Shown one piece after another: positions 24,000 through 37,100 of a stretch of DNA of 43,412 nucleotides. Numbering within the stretch: position 1 is the stretch's first letter; the number at the start of each line of letters is the position of its first letter. The stretch lies in assembly GCF_000275845.1 (NCBI RefSeq), contig NW_006766923.1, forward strand, positions 1 through 43,412. The letters run 5' to 3'. The notes beneath the pieces are model-generated. The model ran no database searches. It was given only the letters and a program-made list of their open reading frames with translations, and was not told the DNA's origin. This DNA is from Dichomitus squalens LYAD-421 SS1. Its lineage: Eukaryota; Basidiomycota; Agaricomycetes; Polyporales; Polyporaceae. The position numbers and the translations under genes are program-made.

Positions 24000-26569
24000 G
24001 TTATAGCCTCTCCATGTCCACTTCCGGGACGCATCCGCCGCCCCGGTCCCGACCATGATTACACGCACCCTGGACAGCGACAGGAAGGAGCCGTTGGGGG
24101 CACACGCTCACGCTAATCATGTCGACGCCCCAAAAGAGCGAAAACGCGGAGCGGGAGGGAAGAGCCGGGCGAGCGTGTCGTGCTCGCTATCAGGCACTGT
24201 CCCTGCGGTGTTGAAAGCTTCTCGAGTAGGTAGCGCGGAAGGATGCGCGATTGGGATCCGTGTTCTCATGTGTGATGTGGGAGGCCAGTGCGCTCGTTCA
24301 CAGGGTGTGGCAAATATGTCTCCCGGGTGGCGAGGGACAAATATCTGGAGATCTCTGGGCTAGTGCGGAGTATGTGCCGAGATGTTGGCACAGCTGGTGC
24401 GGGGAACTGTGGGGAAGCGAGCGCGCGGGAGATAGGTAAGAGCGTCCGGGGCAGCAAGTAGGATTGCTGCAGGCCGCCGCAGAGTCTAAGCGGGTCTTAG
24501 CTGGTATCTTGTGATCGCCGATAGAGGAATTGGCGTGTCTGGGAGAGATGGGGAGACGTCAGCTGTGGATGTGTAGATGGACGCATGACGCCTGAGGCGT
24601 ACCTGATACGGCCTAGCCTATAGGGCGTACTGATACTTACGGGGATAGACGAGAGTGCACAGAGGCGCGTGAGAGATTGCGCTGCGCTGCGCAGAGTGTC
24701 GAAAGCCGAAAACAACTCAAAATGAACGCTTGAATGACACCTGACATTCAGCGGTGTGGTGTTGCCGGCATTCGCTGTTGGATCTGCTAGGGGGTTTACG
24801 CCAGAGATGCGTAGATAGTTGACCAGTGAGAAGAGGCAAAGAGCGTTCTAACAGATACTCACGATACTCTCGCGGGCCCGTTTCGCCGGCTCGCGACGGC
24901 GTCGGAGAAGATTAACAGTCAGGAAGGGGGGAGACGGAAGTGGGGATGTACAAAGAAACGCCTCAATGCGAGGCTGACACGAATTCGTCAGAACGAAGGT
25001 GTAACATAACCGACCAGAGTTGTGAAAGCAAAAGCGAACGTGGTCGCATCCTCATGGCTTGTAGTGCTAGGCATTCCCCGGCACCTTCCGAGCAGAACAG
25101 CAATCTTCATGCTACGGTACCGTCTTCCACACCGGACTCCAGAACTGAGCTACATACTTATGTCGTCTCCTTCCAAGTTCGCTTCCTGATGTTCCAGGCT
25201 ATTGTGGGGCAAGCTGGTAGCGCCGATCTGACTGTCTGGAGACTGAGTACAGGAGTTTGAGTCAGTCTATGTAGAAGGGAGCAGACTGTGCTGCAAACCA
25301 AACTTTCATCAAGTACTACCAAGACTCACTCGCTTCACTACGCTTCAGAGAATCGACAGGTACGGGCTAAGGAAATTATATAGAAATGTATGCGCCTGGT
25401 GGCAGCGTCTCTTCTTCGATGGGTTGCAACGAGTTGAGTGCTCGGATGGAGAGCGGGCGGGGGTGACCGGACAATATTTGGCGCCCGGGTTGACCCGGCG
25501 GCTGAAAGCTGGCTTGCCGCTGGCAGACTCTCGTCTAAACCATGAGTGGAATCCTGATGGTTGTGATGAGGATGAGGTGCTTCATCGATGTCATAACATC
25601 CTACGACAGCTATATCATGGAACCTATGCTCTAGTCAGCATACCTATGCATACCTTCAGTCCTCCAGGCTCCGGACTTTCTCTCAAGGCAAACCCCGACG
25701 TGCGTGGGAAACTTCCTTGTCGGGCGGATTATGGCGAACGTCAGGGTGAAAGGGACGTCGGGGAGTATATAGGCATAGCATCCGCTCGACGTTGGTGGGG
25801 ATGATTTGACCCTCTCTTCTGCACAACTCGACGACTCTATTCGATTGGTTCTGCAGCAGTAGAGTCACTCAGTCTGACATATCTGTCGCCGACTGTCGAT
25901 CGGGTCTACACGAAGCTGCGACGGCGGTGCCGCAACTGCAGCATCAACCAGTCATCTCTCCCCCGGCCAGTTCTCGGACTCCTGACTTGGGACCGGGCTC
26001 CTCAAGTGCGATCCACGTTCGTCATACTCCGGTGCCACTGTACGTTATGCGCACGGTCTTCTGGACCACACGAGGCTGACTTATCGCCAAATCGGTGGCA
26101 CCTCACGTCCGCTCTTGGTAGCCTCGCACGTACAGCAGTCTGCCGCCAGACATCAAGCTTCCTTGTGCCGCAGGTAGATTGCTTCTTTGTCTCTCCTTGA
26201 TACGTTGTGACGCATTTGACGACGCTGAAACGGACATCATCCCGCCCGGATCGGAAAGAGGCCACTGCATTCTGCCTGATTTCGTAGTCGCTGCGGTGCT
26301 TTCCGAAGCACAAACGCCTTAGTACGTGAGATACGCCCCCTCCACATCTGCTGCATGTCCCGGCACGAGGCTCATATATCATCGTCCTAGGATTCCTCAT
26401 AAGAGGCCCCCCGGCTGCCTCGACTGTGAAAGACTCGAAGTCCATCACGGCCGCCTTGTCGCCGCCCGTACACCCGTCGCCGAGACGCCACGCCACTCTG
26501 TCTCCGCACCCGTCACTTGTACGTGTACGTGTTCAAGACACTGCTAAGACCCCACCCGAACAAGCCAAA
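24000..26569. other. Divergent intergenic region, no gene recognised
   Basis: Separates the transporter (minus) from the AAA ATPase (plus), so both promoters must lie here. I could not follow any conserved protein through it on either strand. The frame directly upstream of the ATPase start is open for well over 150 bases without an ATG, so an extra 5' exon of that gene may lie at its right end. Confidence 0.5.
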
Positions 26570-29508
26570 ATGAGGGGCAGACACCGGAGCCACCGTCTCA
26601 TGCATGGTAAGTCATGGAGCCTTTCAGCTAGCTCTTCTCCCCATGCCCCGTAGCCGTCCCAGCCGGGCAACCAGTGCCCGTTCCTCCACACTTCATTAAC
26701 CTGCTCGGTATGCCAGTTGGCGTCGGCGATGAGACGACCCCTGGCTTCGCGATGCCCGCCCAGGCAGGAGAGATGGTCGAGTTCGACCTGAGCAAGGAGT
26801 CTATCGAGCCGGTCGAGGACGTCGTGCCCCAGGGCCCCCCAGGAAGTGTGCTTGAGATCAAGTACCTGCACGAGATCCACGACGTCTTCAAGAACCAATG
26901 GACGATCCGCCCAGCGCCAGCACAGACGGAGGACGGGCAAGGTGGTAGCAGGAACGATGCGCAGAAGTACAACGTGTACGCGTTCGCGGTGATCCGCAAG
27001 TTCAACCACAGCCAGGACGGGAAGACGAACACGTTCAACGTCACGACGGTGCTCCAGATCAACTCCCCCGAGCTGATCAAGGTCGGCCAAGATGTCATCG
27101 GGCACGTGCAGGGCATCTCCTGGACAGCTAAGCCGCTCCGAGTGCGTTCGCTTCTTCCTCCTGTCGTGTTCCGTTCGCGTTCTGCCGCTTGCAAGCCCAA
27201 AGGCTAAAACTCTATCTCACTCCCAGATTGATCCGAATACCCTCCTCGCATGGTTCCCGGAGCTGCAAGCCTTCGCCGACGACCTCACGGGCAAAGTGGC
27301 GAACGAACCCGAGGACTCCCCGCTCCGCACCACCCACCAGCACCTCTCGCATCTCCTCGGCTATCTCAAGGACACGTACGGCAGCACGCTCGACAACCTC
27401 TCCTCCCTCCTCAAGCACGACGAGATCACGTTCGACCTCCTCTGGTCGCTCTTCGTCCCCGGCAAGACCACGCTCTACACGCTCTGTCCGATCACGTCCG
27501 AGCCGCGGTGCGTGCGCCTCGTTCACTCAGAGCTCTGCCAGAAAGCGGACAACCAGGCGCCCGTGTCCGCGGCATACGACCCAACGGGGCTGCTCACGTC
27601 TAAGCACTCTCAGGAGCAGCAGATGCAGTACTTCTGGCGCCTCGTCGTCGAGTACGTCGAGGTCGACATTGGGGCGCCCGCGGACAACCTGGGCGAGCTC
27701 GGCACGGGCGCGAACGCGCGGGCGGGCCAGAAGACGAGCTTTGGGTACGCGGGGCTGGGCAGGGTGATCGACGTGCCGCGGTTCAAGGGCGCGAAGAGGA
27801 TCCCGTCGCTGATCGCATACCCCATCCAGCACTACCCCGGGCCTGGGGGCGTGGAGGGCTTGAAGCAGCGTCTGATTGAGCGCGGGAAGAAGTGGGCGTC
27901 GCTAGCGGGTGGCATGCATCACGTCGCGTATCGCGGACTTGCGTTCAGGTTCAAAGAGACTCACCACATCAAAGCCTCTGTAAGTCGCGCATACATCACT
28001 GGACTTGTTCTTTCTTTAGGCGCTGACATAATTACGATGATAGGTGAACTCGAGGATCATGATTGACCGGAGTCAGTTGCCTTCTTTGCGGTACCGAACG
28101 GTACCAGTATGTTCGAGTGGTGAGCCAGCTAACCGGCATGGGCTTATACAGAAACCTTTGCCGACACGGTGCCCAATTATCCGATGCTCCCCCGCGTGAC
28201 CAAGAACCTCGCTGGCCAGGATATTGATAGGCATGCTCAGCGCGCGAATGCCATAATCGTCCCAGACACCAGTGCAGATCGGGAGCTAACGGAGGAGGAG
28301 CTCCTGCTCACGTCGCCAATCGTGTATGGGTTCAGTTTCGCAGACAAGCAGTGGTGTGAGTGTTTATTGCTCATTTTCTTGGCCTTGTTCCTGAAGCTAT
28401 TCTGGGATGGGATCGTGTCTTCTTTCTGCAGTCGAGTTCATTGTCGAGCGAGTGGAGCACTTCACCTGGAACGACGAGGCTTTTGAGCAGCTGGTCATCC
28501 CAGCGAAGCACAAACAAGTCCTGAGGACGCTTGTCGAGTCGCATAATGCGGGCGCGTCGAAGAAGTTTGATGACTTCGTCACAGGCAAAGGACATGGTCT
28601 GGTCATCAACCTCTTCGGCAACCCGGGGACGGGCAAGAGCCTGACCGCCGAAGCGATGAGCGAATGTACGTTTCATGTCGTGTCTACTTTCTGCGACTAC
28701 ACGCTCATCTCAGCCGCGTGCTATCCTTGTAGACGTGCGAAGTAAGTCGCTGTGATTTGGAGCGCTGGCGCTGCCTTTACCTTTCCTGCTCACTAACCGG
28801 TATCGTGTTCTCATGTTTTTATAGAACCACTGTATGTCGTGGGCGCAGCGGACCTGGGTACCCACGCCGAAGCACTGGACAATAACCTCACCATCATCCT
28901 GAAGGTGTCGGCGATCTGGGGTGCTGTCGTGCTCATCGATGAAGCGGATGTCTTCCTCGAGGAACGTACCTTAGCTCATCTGGAGCGGAACGCCATGGTC
29001 GCGGTCTTCCTCCGGCAGCTGGAGTGAGCTTTTGTACTCTATATCTTGGTCTGGGACTCGTTACTAACCACCTCACGTCATCACCCTCCAATCTCGCCTC
29101 AAGATACTTCCGCGGCATCCTCTTCCTCACGACAAACAGAGTCCGCGTATTCGATGAGGCGTTCCAATCCCGTATACACGTTTCGCTCCGATACGCGGAC
29201 CTCTCGTCGGATGCGAAACGCCAGATCTGGCTCGCGTTCCTCAAGCGCGTCAATGGCAACCTGCCCAACGGTGGGATCTCGCATGACGAGCTGCGCTCGC
29301 TCGGGGAGAAGAAGGTCAACGGGCGGCAGATCAAGAATATCGTCAAGACTGCGGGGGCGCTGGCACAAGGTCGACAAGAGAAGCTCGGTTTCGCGCATCT
29401 CGAGCAGGTGTTAGACTTGATGGAGCAGTTCGATACCGCGTATGTCTTCAATTTTGACCAATGAGCCTTCACTGATTGTATATTCTCAGGCATATCATGT
29501 ATCAATAG
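26570..29508 (+). CDS. Large AAA ATPase of the fungal DUF7025-like type
   Basis: Predicted 768-residue P-loop ATPase. Exons: 26570-26606, 26654-27141, 27227-27979, 28044-28071, 28152-28355, 28432-28665, 28733-28741, 28825-29023, 29104-29439, 29490-29508. The N-terminal half (FELQAF to NSRIMIDR, about residues 30-450) is the region that accompanies AAA modules in a large fungal family (DUF7025, from memory). Walker A GNPGTGKS is at 566-573, Walker B VVLIDEADVF at 619-628, sensor-1 FLTTNR follows, and FQSRIHV holds the presumed arginine finger. One exon is only nine bases. The role is unknown; relatives are Bcs1/proteasomal-type AAA enzymes by motif. The start is uncertain: the frame is open upstream without an ATG. 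If the last intron is retained the protein instead ends at 29464. Confidence 0.82.
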
Positions 29509-30258
29509 AGTTTCCTCCTGACTGTGTATTCGAAGAGTTGCTGTACCCTACTAGTACCCCGGATTCAGGACGTGTATAGATTACAAGCCGTTCGCGCTTT
29601 CTCTCCGAATGTGTCGTAATTCTTCGACGTTCACCCATATTATAGAGCGCTCAGAAAGCCTTTGTTCCAGAAGATATGCTGGTGGAGATAAAGGGAGAAT
29701 AAAGAGGTCTGTCCATCCAATGTGTCGGGGACGTAGCATGTCTCTCCTTGGTACGTACATCTCGCCGCGCGCCTTCCTACGACAGCCCTCTTGACAGTAC
29801 TTACCAGTTGTAGTTCAGCCATACAAAAGAACCTGACTCTCTCCCTTACGTGCACCGTCCCGAACATGCCATCGTGTCAATCACACATCTTCTGATGCCT
29901 TGCGGATCGTACATCACGTGTGGGAACGACCCGATTAAAGGCGCCGCTCTGGCTCGAAGAGGCCCGCAACCGGCGCGAGATGCCTGCAATGCGCCTCCTT
30001 ACCGCCATTGTTCCTATCACCGTTGCGCGACGTACAGCTCACATGGTCGTCGGTCTTCCTACAGGAGCCTCCGTACTTGATCGCCGAGCTGAGCGACGTT
30101 CTTGTCAGCTAATCAGCTGTCCTCCGGCTGAAATTGTGCGAGGTAGCGTGCAGGGCCGCCATCGAACGGTCACGCAGAGCGACACGAGGTGCGTCTGATC
30201 AACTTCGATGCCGAGAAGGACGGCGGCTCTACTGTATCTCGATGATGAGACCACTCGA
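29509..30258. other. Intergenic between ATPase and GH92 gene
   Basis: No protein motif seen. It should contain the ATPase 3' UTR and the promoter of the downstream mannosidase. Confidence 0.5.
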
Positions 30259-30264
30259 TATAAA
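30259..30264 (+). promoter_or_regulatory. TATA box of the intron-rich GH92 gene
   Basis: A perfect TATAAA lies 58 bp upstream of the ATG used for the second mannosidase, a good position for a fungal core promoter with a short leader. Confidence 0.6.
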
Positions 30265-30316
30265 CCGGCCTCAAGGTGAGTGAAAGGCGGTCGACCTCGA
30301 CGTGCACTTTGCCGTC

Positions 30317-33300
30317 ATGCTGTCATTTGCTGTGAGCGTCGCTCTTGGCGCGCTGGGCTGTGCGCTCGTTTTATCCCCTGTCCTAGGTATCCAGACGTCA
30401 GTCGCGTTCAGCACCTCTGGAACAACGTTAGCGAGCGCGGTGCAGCCTGCTGCTTCGTCTTCGCTTTTCATTCCGGATGCCGCTAGTCGCGTCAATGTGT
30501 TCGTAGGGACGACGAATGGAGGACACGTCTTTCCAGGTCGGTTTCTCAGTTCGAACCCAAACGAGAATCACTGATGACTGACACTAGTATTGCAATAGGA
30601 GCTCTCATACCGCAAGGGATGGTCAAAGCTGGCATGGACACCGACTCCCCAGGCAATGTACGTGCTGCTGAATAGATGATGACAGCGATGGACGACGCTG
30701 ACAGTGGATGGTCTTCAGCATGCCGGGTACGACGCTAATCCTATATTCAACGTGACGGGATTCTCCCAATTGCACGATGACGGTACAGGAGGAGTAAGTC
30801 TCGAAGCCGTATCCTATATAGAGCCGGAATTGATATTGCCTTGTAGGCTGTACCCTTATCCAACTTCAAGCTGTTTCCCTTAGCTTCTTGTGGTAAGGGC
30901 AACACCTTCGAGGAATGTCAGACTTCGATCGATGGACGCAAGGTCCTGAGGAATGTTCTTGATGATGGTGAGCTCGTTTCTGGGAAAAGTGACTGACCAT
31001 TCTCATCGTTCCCCATAGGTTCCCCTGACGATGCCGGAGAGCCGGGTTACTTCGCGTCGAACTTGGTACCTATTCATGGATATGTCCTATGAACACGCTA
31101 ATTGACACAGTGTTCATGGGTTAGTCCACGGGGATTCGCGTTGAGCTCACATCTACACGTCGGACAGCACTCCACCGGTAATGGATATCCCCACACTACT
31201 CTAAGGCTCTGCACTGAAAATTAGCGTAACCTTCAGTTACACTTTCCCCGCCAAGACCGAGTTCCCTCGTATTGTCGTGGACATCACGAACGATGGTCAA
31301 CAGAGCAGCACCGACCCCACCATGGAGCTTGATGAGACAACAGGTCGCGTGAAGGGCGGGGCGCGTTTCGCCGCTTCCTTTGGTCCTGGCCGCTACCAAG
31401 CCTTTGCATGCGTAGACTTCAAGGGTGATGGCTATGATCTTGTAAGTTGCCTGTGATCTCCCTGGCTCCATATAGTATGATCTGAGTTACCAAGGGTGCA
31501 CCCATTGAGTTTGGTGCCTGGCTCGGCAACTTCCCAGTAAAGAACACCTGGACCATAAACCAGCTGTATACCAGTAGGTCTCATATCCAATAACAATAGA
31601 TTCTGGACTTCTCTCACTGAAGGAGCGCAGGCTTTGTCGACGAACTGGGTGCACTGTTCACCTTCAATCCAAAGCCGGAAGGCGTCACAACCATTCTCGC
31701 TCGCATTGGCGTCTCCCTAATTTCTGCAGACCAAGCGTGCGCAAACGCAGAGCAGGAGATTCCCGAAATCGACTTTGAGGGCACGCGTGCGGCCTCCCGC
31801 GCTCAGTGGAGTGAGCTTCTCGGACGTATCCAGATTGATCCAAAGGGCGTCGACCCGGAGATTGTGGACCTGTTCTACAGCTCACTGTACAGGACACACC
31901 TTTCTCCTGCGGACTGTAAGTGCTGTATCGCCCGAGCATTACACCGATCTTTGCTGATCAAAGAGAAAGACACTGATGAAAACCCTCTCTGGGACTCCCC
32001 TGAGCCGTATTACGACTCGTTCTACTGCAACGCGAGTCTTCCTATACCATTTTGCAAGACATGATGTTTGACGATATTGGCAGTGGGATACCTACCGAAC
32101 TCTGTATCCGCTGATGGCACTGCACGACCCGGCCACATTTGCGAGAATCGTTCGTGGCATGATTAATATTCAGCAGCACGAAGGATGGCTGCCAGAATGC
32201 AGGGGTGCCACCGCGAAGCACTACATCCAGGGAGGCAGCAGTACGTTGTTCGGCGTCTTGTCCCGTGATCACCGCTCAATCTATTGTGCAGATGGAGACC
32301 CCATTTTGGCCGAATTCTACGTGAAGTATGTCTCGGTTAGATCTCGAGCGAGACTGGAGCTTGCTGATGTTAGTTAGGTTCCAAGAGCAGGCGGATGCTC
32401 TCAGTGTACCTGCAGACGCTCTGTATAATGCCCTAGTAGCAGACGCGGAGCAGGAGTCAGGAAATTGGGATCTTCAGGGAAGGCAGGCTAGCACTTGGAA
32501 AATACTTAATTACATCCCGCAAGATCTCTTCGAGAGGAATGGTTCCAACTCGAAGCAGGTGTCAAGGACGCTCGAGGTGCAATTACTGCATGGTTGAATG
32601 CCTCGCGATGTTCTGACTCGAGTATATGCAGTATTCTTTCGACGACTTCACCATCTCTCAGGTTGCAAAGGCCCTAGGCAAAACAGCTGATGGTAGTAAG
32701 GTATGAGTTGCCTCCTAAGTCACATCAAGAAACGAGAATGACTGACTACTTTTCAGTATGCCCAGCGCTCGGAGAATTATCAGAACGTGTGGAATGCCAA
32801 CCTCACGTTCCCGGGGAGGAGTGATATCGTCGGCTTCATGCAGGTATGAGTCCGGTCATTTCAGCACTCCCTTCTACTCCTGACGCGCCGGTCGCAGCCT
32901 CGCTTCGTTAATGGCACGTTCAACTTCACAGACCCTCGTCATTGCAGCATCCACGACCCGCTGCAAGCTACTTGCTTTCTGAACGCTCAAAACCACGATG
33001 GTTTTTATGAAGGATCGCCGATCACAGTGGGTTTCCGAGTTGAGATGGATGTACATTGCTCTAACGCCGTGGGTGTCTATAGTACTCGCAATACGTTCCC
33101 CACGACACTGCAAAGCTGATCGAGTTGCAAGGCGGGAACCAGAAGTTCATCGACAGACTGAACTTCATATTTGAGGAGGTAGATGTATCGAGTGTCGTCA
33201 ATCTCGAGCTATTGTCTGATAATCTTTGCACACAGGGATATTTCGACTCAACGGATGAGCCCTCCCAACAGATCCCTTTCATGTACCACTACGCGAACAG

Positions 33301-33819
33301 GCCTGGGCTGAGTACCCAGAGGTCGCGGCAAGTCATCGCTCAGTTCTTCAACACCTCCACGAATGGTCTCCCAGGAAACGATGGTGAGTGTAGCAAGTCT
33401 TCTTGCATTCGACTGTCAAGAAGTCTTGATGGTGATCCACTCGTACAGATTCTGGGGCAATGGGTAGCTATGTCGCTTTCTACCTCGCCGGCCTGTACCC
33501 TCTCCCTGCTACACGCCAGTTCCTCCTCTCCTCTCCTTACTTCCCCGAGATCTCCTTTCGAAACCCGGTACTGAACACGACTACGACAATCCGCTCGATT
33601 AACTTCAAGGGCAACCCCAATGATGGAACTGGGGGTCAGGTTTTTGTGAAGAGCGTCAAGATCGATGGGAAGCCGTGGCACTCGAACTGCTTCATTGAGT
33701 GGGACACGTTCACTAACGGCTCCCTCATCGAGCTGCAGTTGACGAACGAGATCAACGTTTCCTGCGGAAACGACAAGAGCGCTCTCCCCCCTTCCCTTTC
33801 TACTGGTGGCTACAACTAG
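30317..33819 (+). CDS. Secreted GH92 alpha-mannosidase, intron-rich copy
   Basis: Second family GH92 exo-alpha-mannosidase, predicted 831 residues. Nineteen exons: 30317-30536, 30599-30657, 30719-30793, 30847-30967, 31019-31065, 31125-31177, 31237-31441, 31495-31573, 31631-31915, 31970-32031, 32084-32240, 32292-32325, 32378-32576, 32632-32700, 32757-32843, 32898-33026, 33083-33178, 33236-33383, 33449-33819. A signal peptide (MLSFAVSVALGALGCALVL) precedes a Ser/Ala-rich linker. Landmarks are VNVFVGTTNGGHVFPG, QGMVKAGMDTDS, GFSQLHDDGTGG, QHEGWLPECRG and GNDD at 706-709, the last split by an intron. It is colinear with the 15277-18646 gene over its whole length. The intron after 32031 appears to start with GC rather than GT; the paralogue has GT there. 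Both enzymes look catalytically intact. Confidence 0.92.
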
Positions 33820-34181
33820 ACGTCATTGGGGTCGATGCTCGTGTGTATATATACAGAATGTACTTCTCCGATGGGGTCGATGAGGCGTATCCAAAACGAA
33901 TGAAGAGTGACTCGCATAGTACGGGAGAGATGCGTAACAATGCTACGAAACTACTGTACAGTGCATGCAATACGAGAGCAGTGCAAACCTCCGGGGTATG
34001 GAACAGCCATTATCACAACTAGTAACACAGCAGCTGCAGCAACCATAATAAAGAGACGAAAGAAACGGAAAGTTGAGCGATTACTTGCCATATTATACAC
34101 TCAACCTTGGCCATGGTCCCGATCCTTCCTATTGTCATATCCAGATCCTTCTTTGCAAACTTCTAAGCACCAGCAGCCGCA
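33820..34181. other. Convergent 3' intergenic region
   Basis: AT-richer spacer between two convergent genes. It includes a TATATATA string after the mannosidase stop and ataataaagag near 34045, which could serve as a polyadenylation signal on the plus strand. No gene is seen. Confidence 0.5.
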
Positions 34182-37100
34182 CTAGAATCTCCTTCCGCTC
34201 CTCCTCGCGCTCGGCCCAACGCTGACCGTGCTGCTGACCGTGTTCACCATGCTACCCATGCCCATTGGCAACCTCCCCACGCTTTGCCCGTGTACGACGC
34301 CAGCGTGCACCTGCGCGCGCTCCTTGCCGCCTTTTTTCTTTTCGTTAGCCTGCCCGCCGTACAGCGCGTTGTGCCGGAACGTCGTGTACCCCGAAGGCGC
34401 CATCCGCATCCCCGGTAGCGGAACCGGGTGAGGCCCCGCGACCTGTCCGTGACCGAGCTCATTTTCGTAGACGTCCTCGTTGTTTCCGACCTCCTCGATA
34501 TCGTCCACGTCCGGCTCGACATAGTCCACTCCAGCGCTAGGATCCTCGTCCGGAATCTGGGTCGACAGGGGCGACATGACGTGATTGCGCACATTGACGT
34601 TCGACGCGCTCCTGAAGCTCGCGATCGACGGCCTCGACAGCCGAGCATGCGGAGGCGGGGGCGACGCCGACCCGGACCGCCTCACCTCCACCGAGTCTTG
34701 CGCAAGGTTGACATCCGAGCTCGATGCAGAGGAGAACGCTGCCTGCATCGACGACCGGTTAAGCTGATTGAGGCTGATGCTGTTTAGATTCGTCCGCATC
34801 GTAACCGTCCTCCTGAGCGACGAGTCCACAGACGAGTAGGTCGAGAGCGTCCTACCCGCGCTCCCCGAGCGTCCGTGCCCACGCCCTCTCATCTCCCCAG
34901 ACGTCGTGCGCCGCGCAGTATACGCACTGAGAGGCGCTTGCGGGTCCGAACTATGTTGGGAATGGGACGACCCCTCCGCAGACCCTTCGGCATCGCTCCC
35001 CCTCTGGTTCTGACCGGGCCAGCTCCAAGTCCCCAGCTCCGAGTAGTCCGCATTCTCACGATCGGGACTGGCCACATTCGTCGAAGACTCGCCTCCGCCA
35101 TACTGGCTTGTCCACCCCTCGACCCAGGGCGCTGCGGACGTCGATGCCGAGACGGGGACGGATGCACTGGCTGCGAGGGCCTCGCGCCTTGCCTGCGCGC
35201 GGCGCGCGAGTGATTCCCGGCGGTACTGCGCCACGACGGCGTCGACCCATCCGTCCCACTCCGCCTCACTCGAGTCTGATTCCGACACTGGGGGCTCCGC
35301 TTCGTGCAGGGAGGTGAGGTCGACGAGGGGGTGGGACGCACGGTGTGGGCGTGTTGTCGGCGCTGGGTCAGGTGCACTTGCAGGGCTAGCTGGGGACTCT
35401 ATCTCCAGCTGTGGTCCCACATGATCACTCGGTGGGTCCGCATCAGACTGCAAAGCTCTTCCCTCTGGTAGAGTCGCGTCCGAAGGAACGGACGGGTTGC
35501 TTCCGTGCCTCCCCGTCATCCCTCCAGGCTGCACGTCCGTGTCCACAGGCGATGGCTGCTCAACCACTGAGGATATCTCGAGACTGCTCGTCGTGCCCCT
35601 CCGCGCCCATGCAATAGCCAAGTCATCTTCTTCTTCCGCAGCCTCATCGTCAGCATAGTCGTCATCGTCCTCGTCATCCTCGCCGAACATCACGAGTTCC
35701 ATCGCGCGTCCGACTGCACCCAAGCCCGCGCGGCGAGCGTCGCGCACGAGCTCGAGCCGCCAAAACGGGTAGGGAACGCCTTCGGAGTAGCCGATCGTGA
35801 GGTCGGGGAGGGTGTAGCCAGGGAGGGGAACAATAGGCGTATCAGGGCGCGAGTCTGAGGAAGACCCTTGGCCGAAGTGGTAGGACTTGTAAGGGAAGTA
35901 AGGAGCAGATGTGTCCAACGCGGTTGGGGAGAGAAGTGGGGCTTGGGATAGACGTTGAGAATGTAATTGAGAAGAAGATGGAGGGAAATTGAAGGAGGTG
36001 GGTCCTGGTGTGGTTGGAGACCCTGGCGTCGACGGGCGGGAATTGAAGATAATTGGCGAGGGCGAGGGCGAGTAGATCGACGCGCCACGTCCAGGAAGGA
36101 AAGTGGAATTGCATTGTGGAGGCGCGTGCCGATGTAGAATGCGAAGGATATGCGAGCATGCTGCCAATGTTCGATTCCGCGTCAGGTCCAGTTATCCACA
36201 TTACCAAACGCATACACGCGTGGGATAGAGTAGGATGAGAGCAAGAACAATGCACTCACCCGAACTGCCCAGCATGTCTAACACAATCCACACTGCGTCC
36301 TCCGCCTCATCCCTCTCCTTAGCTTTCCCCTTCTCCCGTGATGAGCCCGGCTCTCCCTCTGATTCATCTATCCCCGCCCGGCTCCCTCTGCGCGCAAGGG
36401 AGTCCCACACTTCCGAGATGCCGTTACTCGAGCTCCCCACAAATGCGCTCCCAACTAACGCGCTTGCGCTCGACGTCAAGCCGAGACTCAGCGTTGTGGA
36501 GACATCTCTTGACCCTCTCCGCCACCAGCTTCCTTGGCCACCCCCCGATCCTGGTCCCGCAGAGGCAGATATTGAAGTGGACGTGAACGACGGGCCGGAC
36601 GGAGGTTGATCAAAGGTGACTGAGGACTCGTTCGAGAACGTGCGCTGCCGTGGGGTCCGGCCTGTGCCGAATTTAACGCAGACGATGTTCGAGCTAGCCG
36701 GAGATATGGAGGATTTGTAACGTCCAGGAATGCGCGAGGTATGGAGGGGAATCTTGAAATGTGCGCTGTCGCGAATAGAGAGCATAGAGGATAGCGGCGA
36801 GGAGAATGCCGCGTGCGTGTCCTGTAGGCGCGGTCAGCCATCTGCGACTGACTCCCGCGGAGGCGCATGCGCATATATCCAGCGGAACGGGAGCAACCGG
36901 CAGCGGAGGACGAGATGTGGGTATATGCGCTTGTTGGACCGCATATAGCAAAATGAACACTCACATGTCGTTCCTTGCACAGCGAAAACACGCCTTGGTG
37001 TATGATTGCCCACCGCTCCTTCCACTCTACCGCGACCTTCTTCTTCTCCCGCTTCTGGCTCAGGTTCGGCGTCCTCACATCCAGGCTCTCGTCCTCCTTC

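Noticed and set aside
26002..26496. 164-residue minus-strand open frame upstream of the AAA ATPase
   Set aside because: No motif is recognised, composition is unremarkable, and it overlaps the expected ATPase promoter or leader.
31574..31630. Alternative donor (gtctca) and acceptors giving three extra residues at exon 8/9 of the intron-rich GH92
   Set aside because: The gtaggt donor with the gcgcag acceptor is stronger, gives a normal 57-base intron, and aligns without a gap to the paralogue.
36165..36185. tgttcgattccgcg resembling a tRNA B box
   Set aside because: It lies inside an intron of the PH gene and no cloverleaf can be drawn around it.
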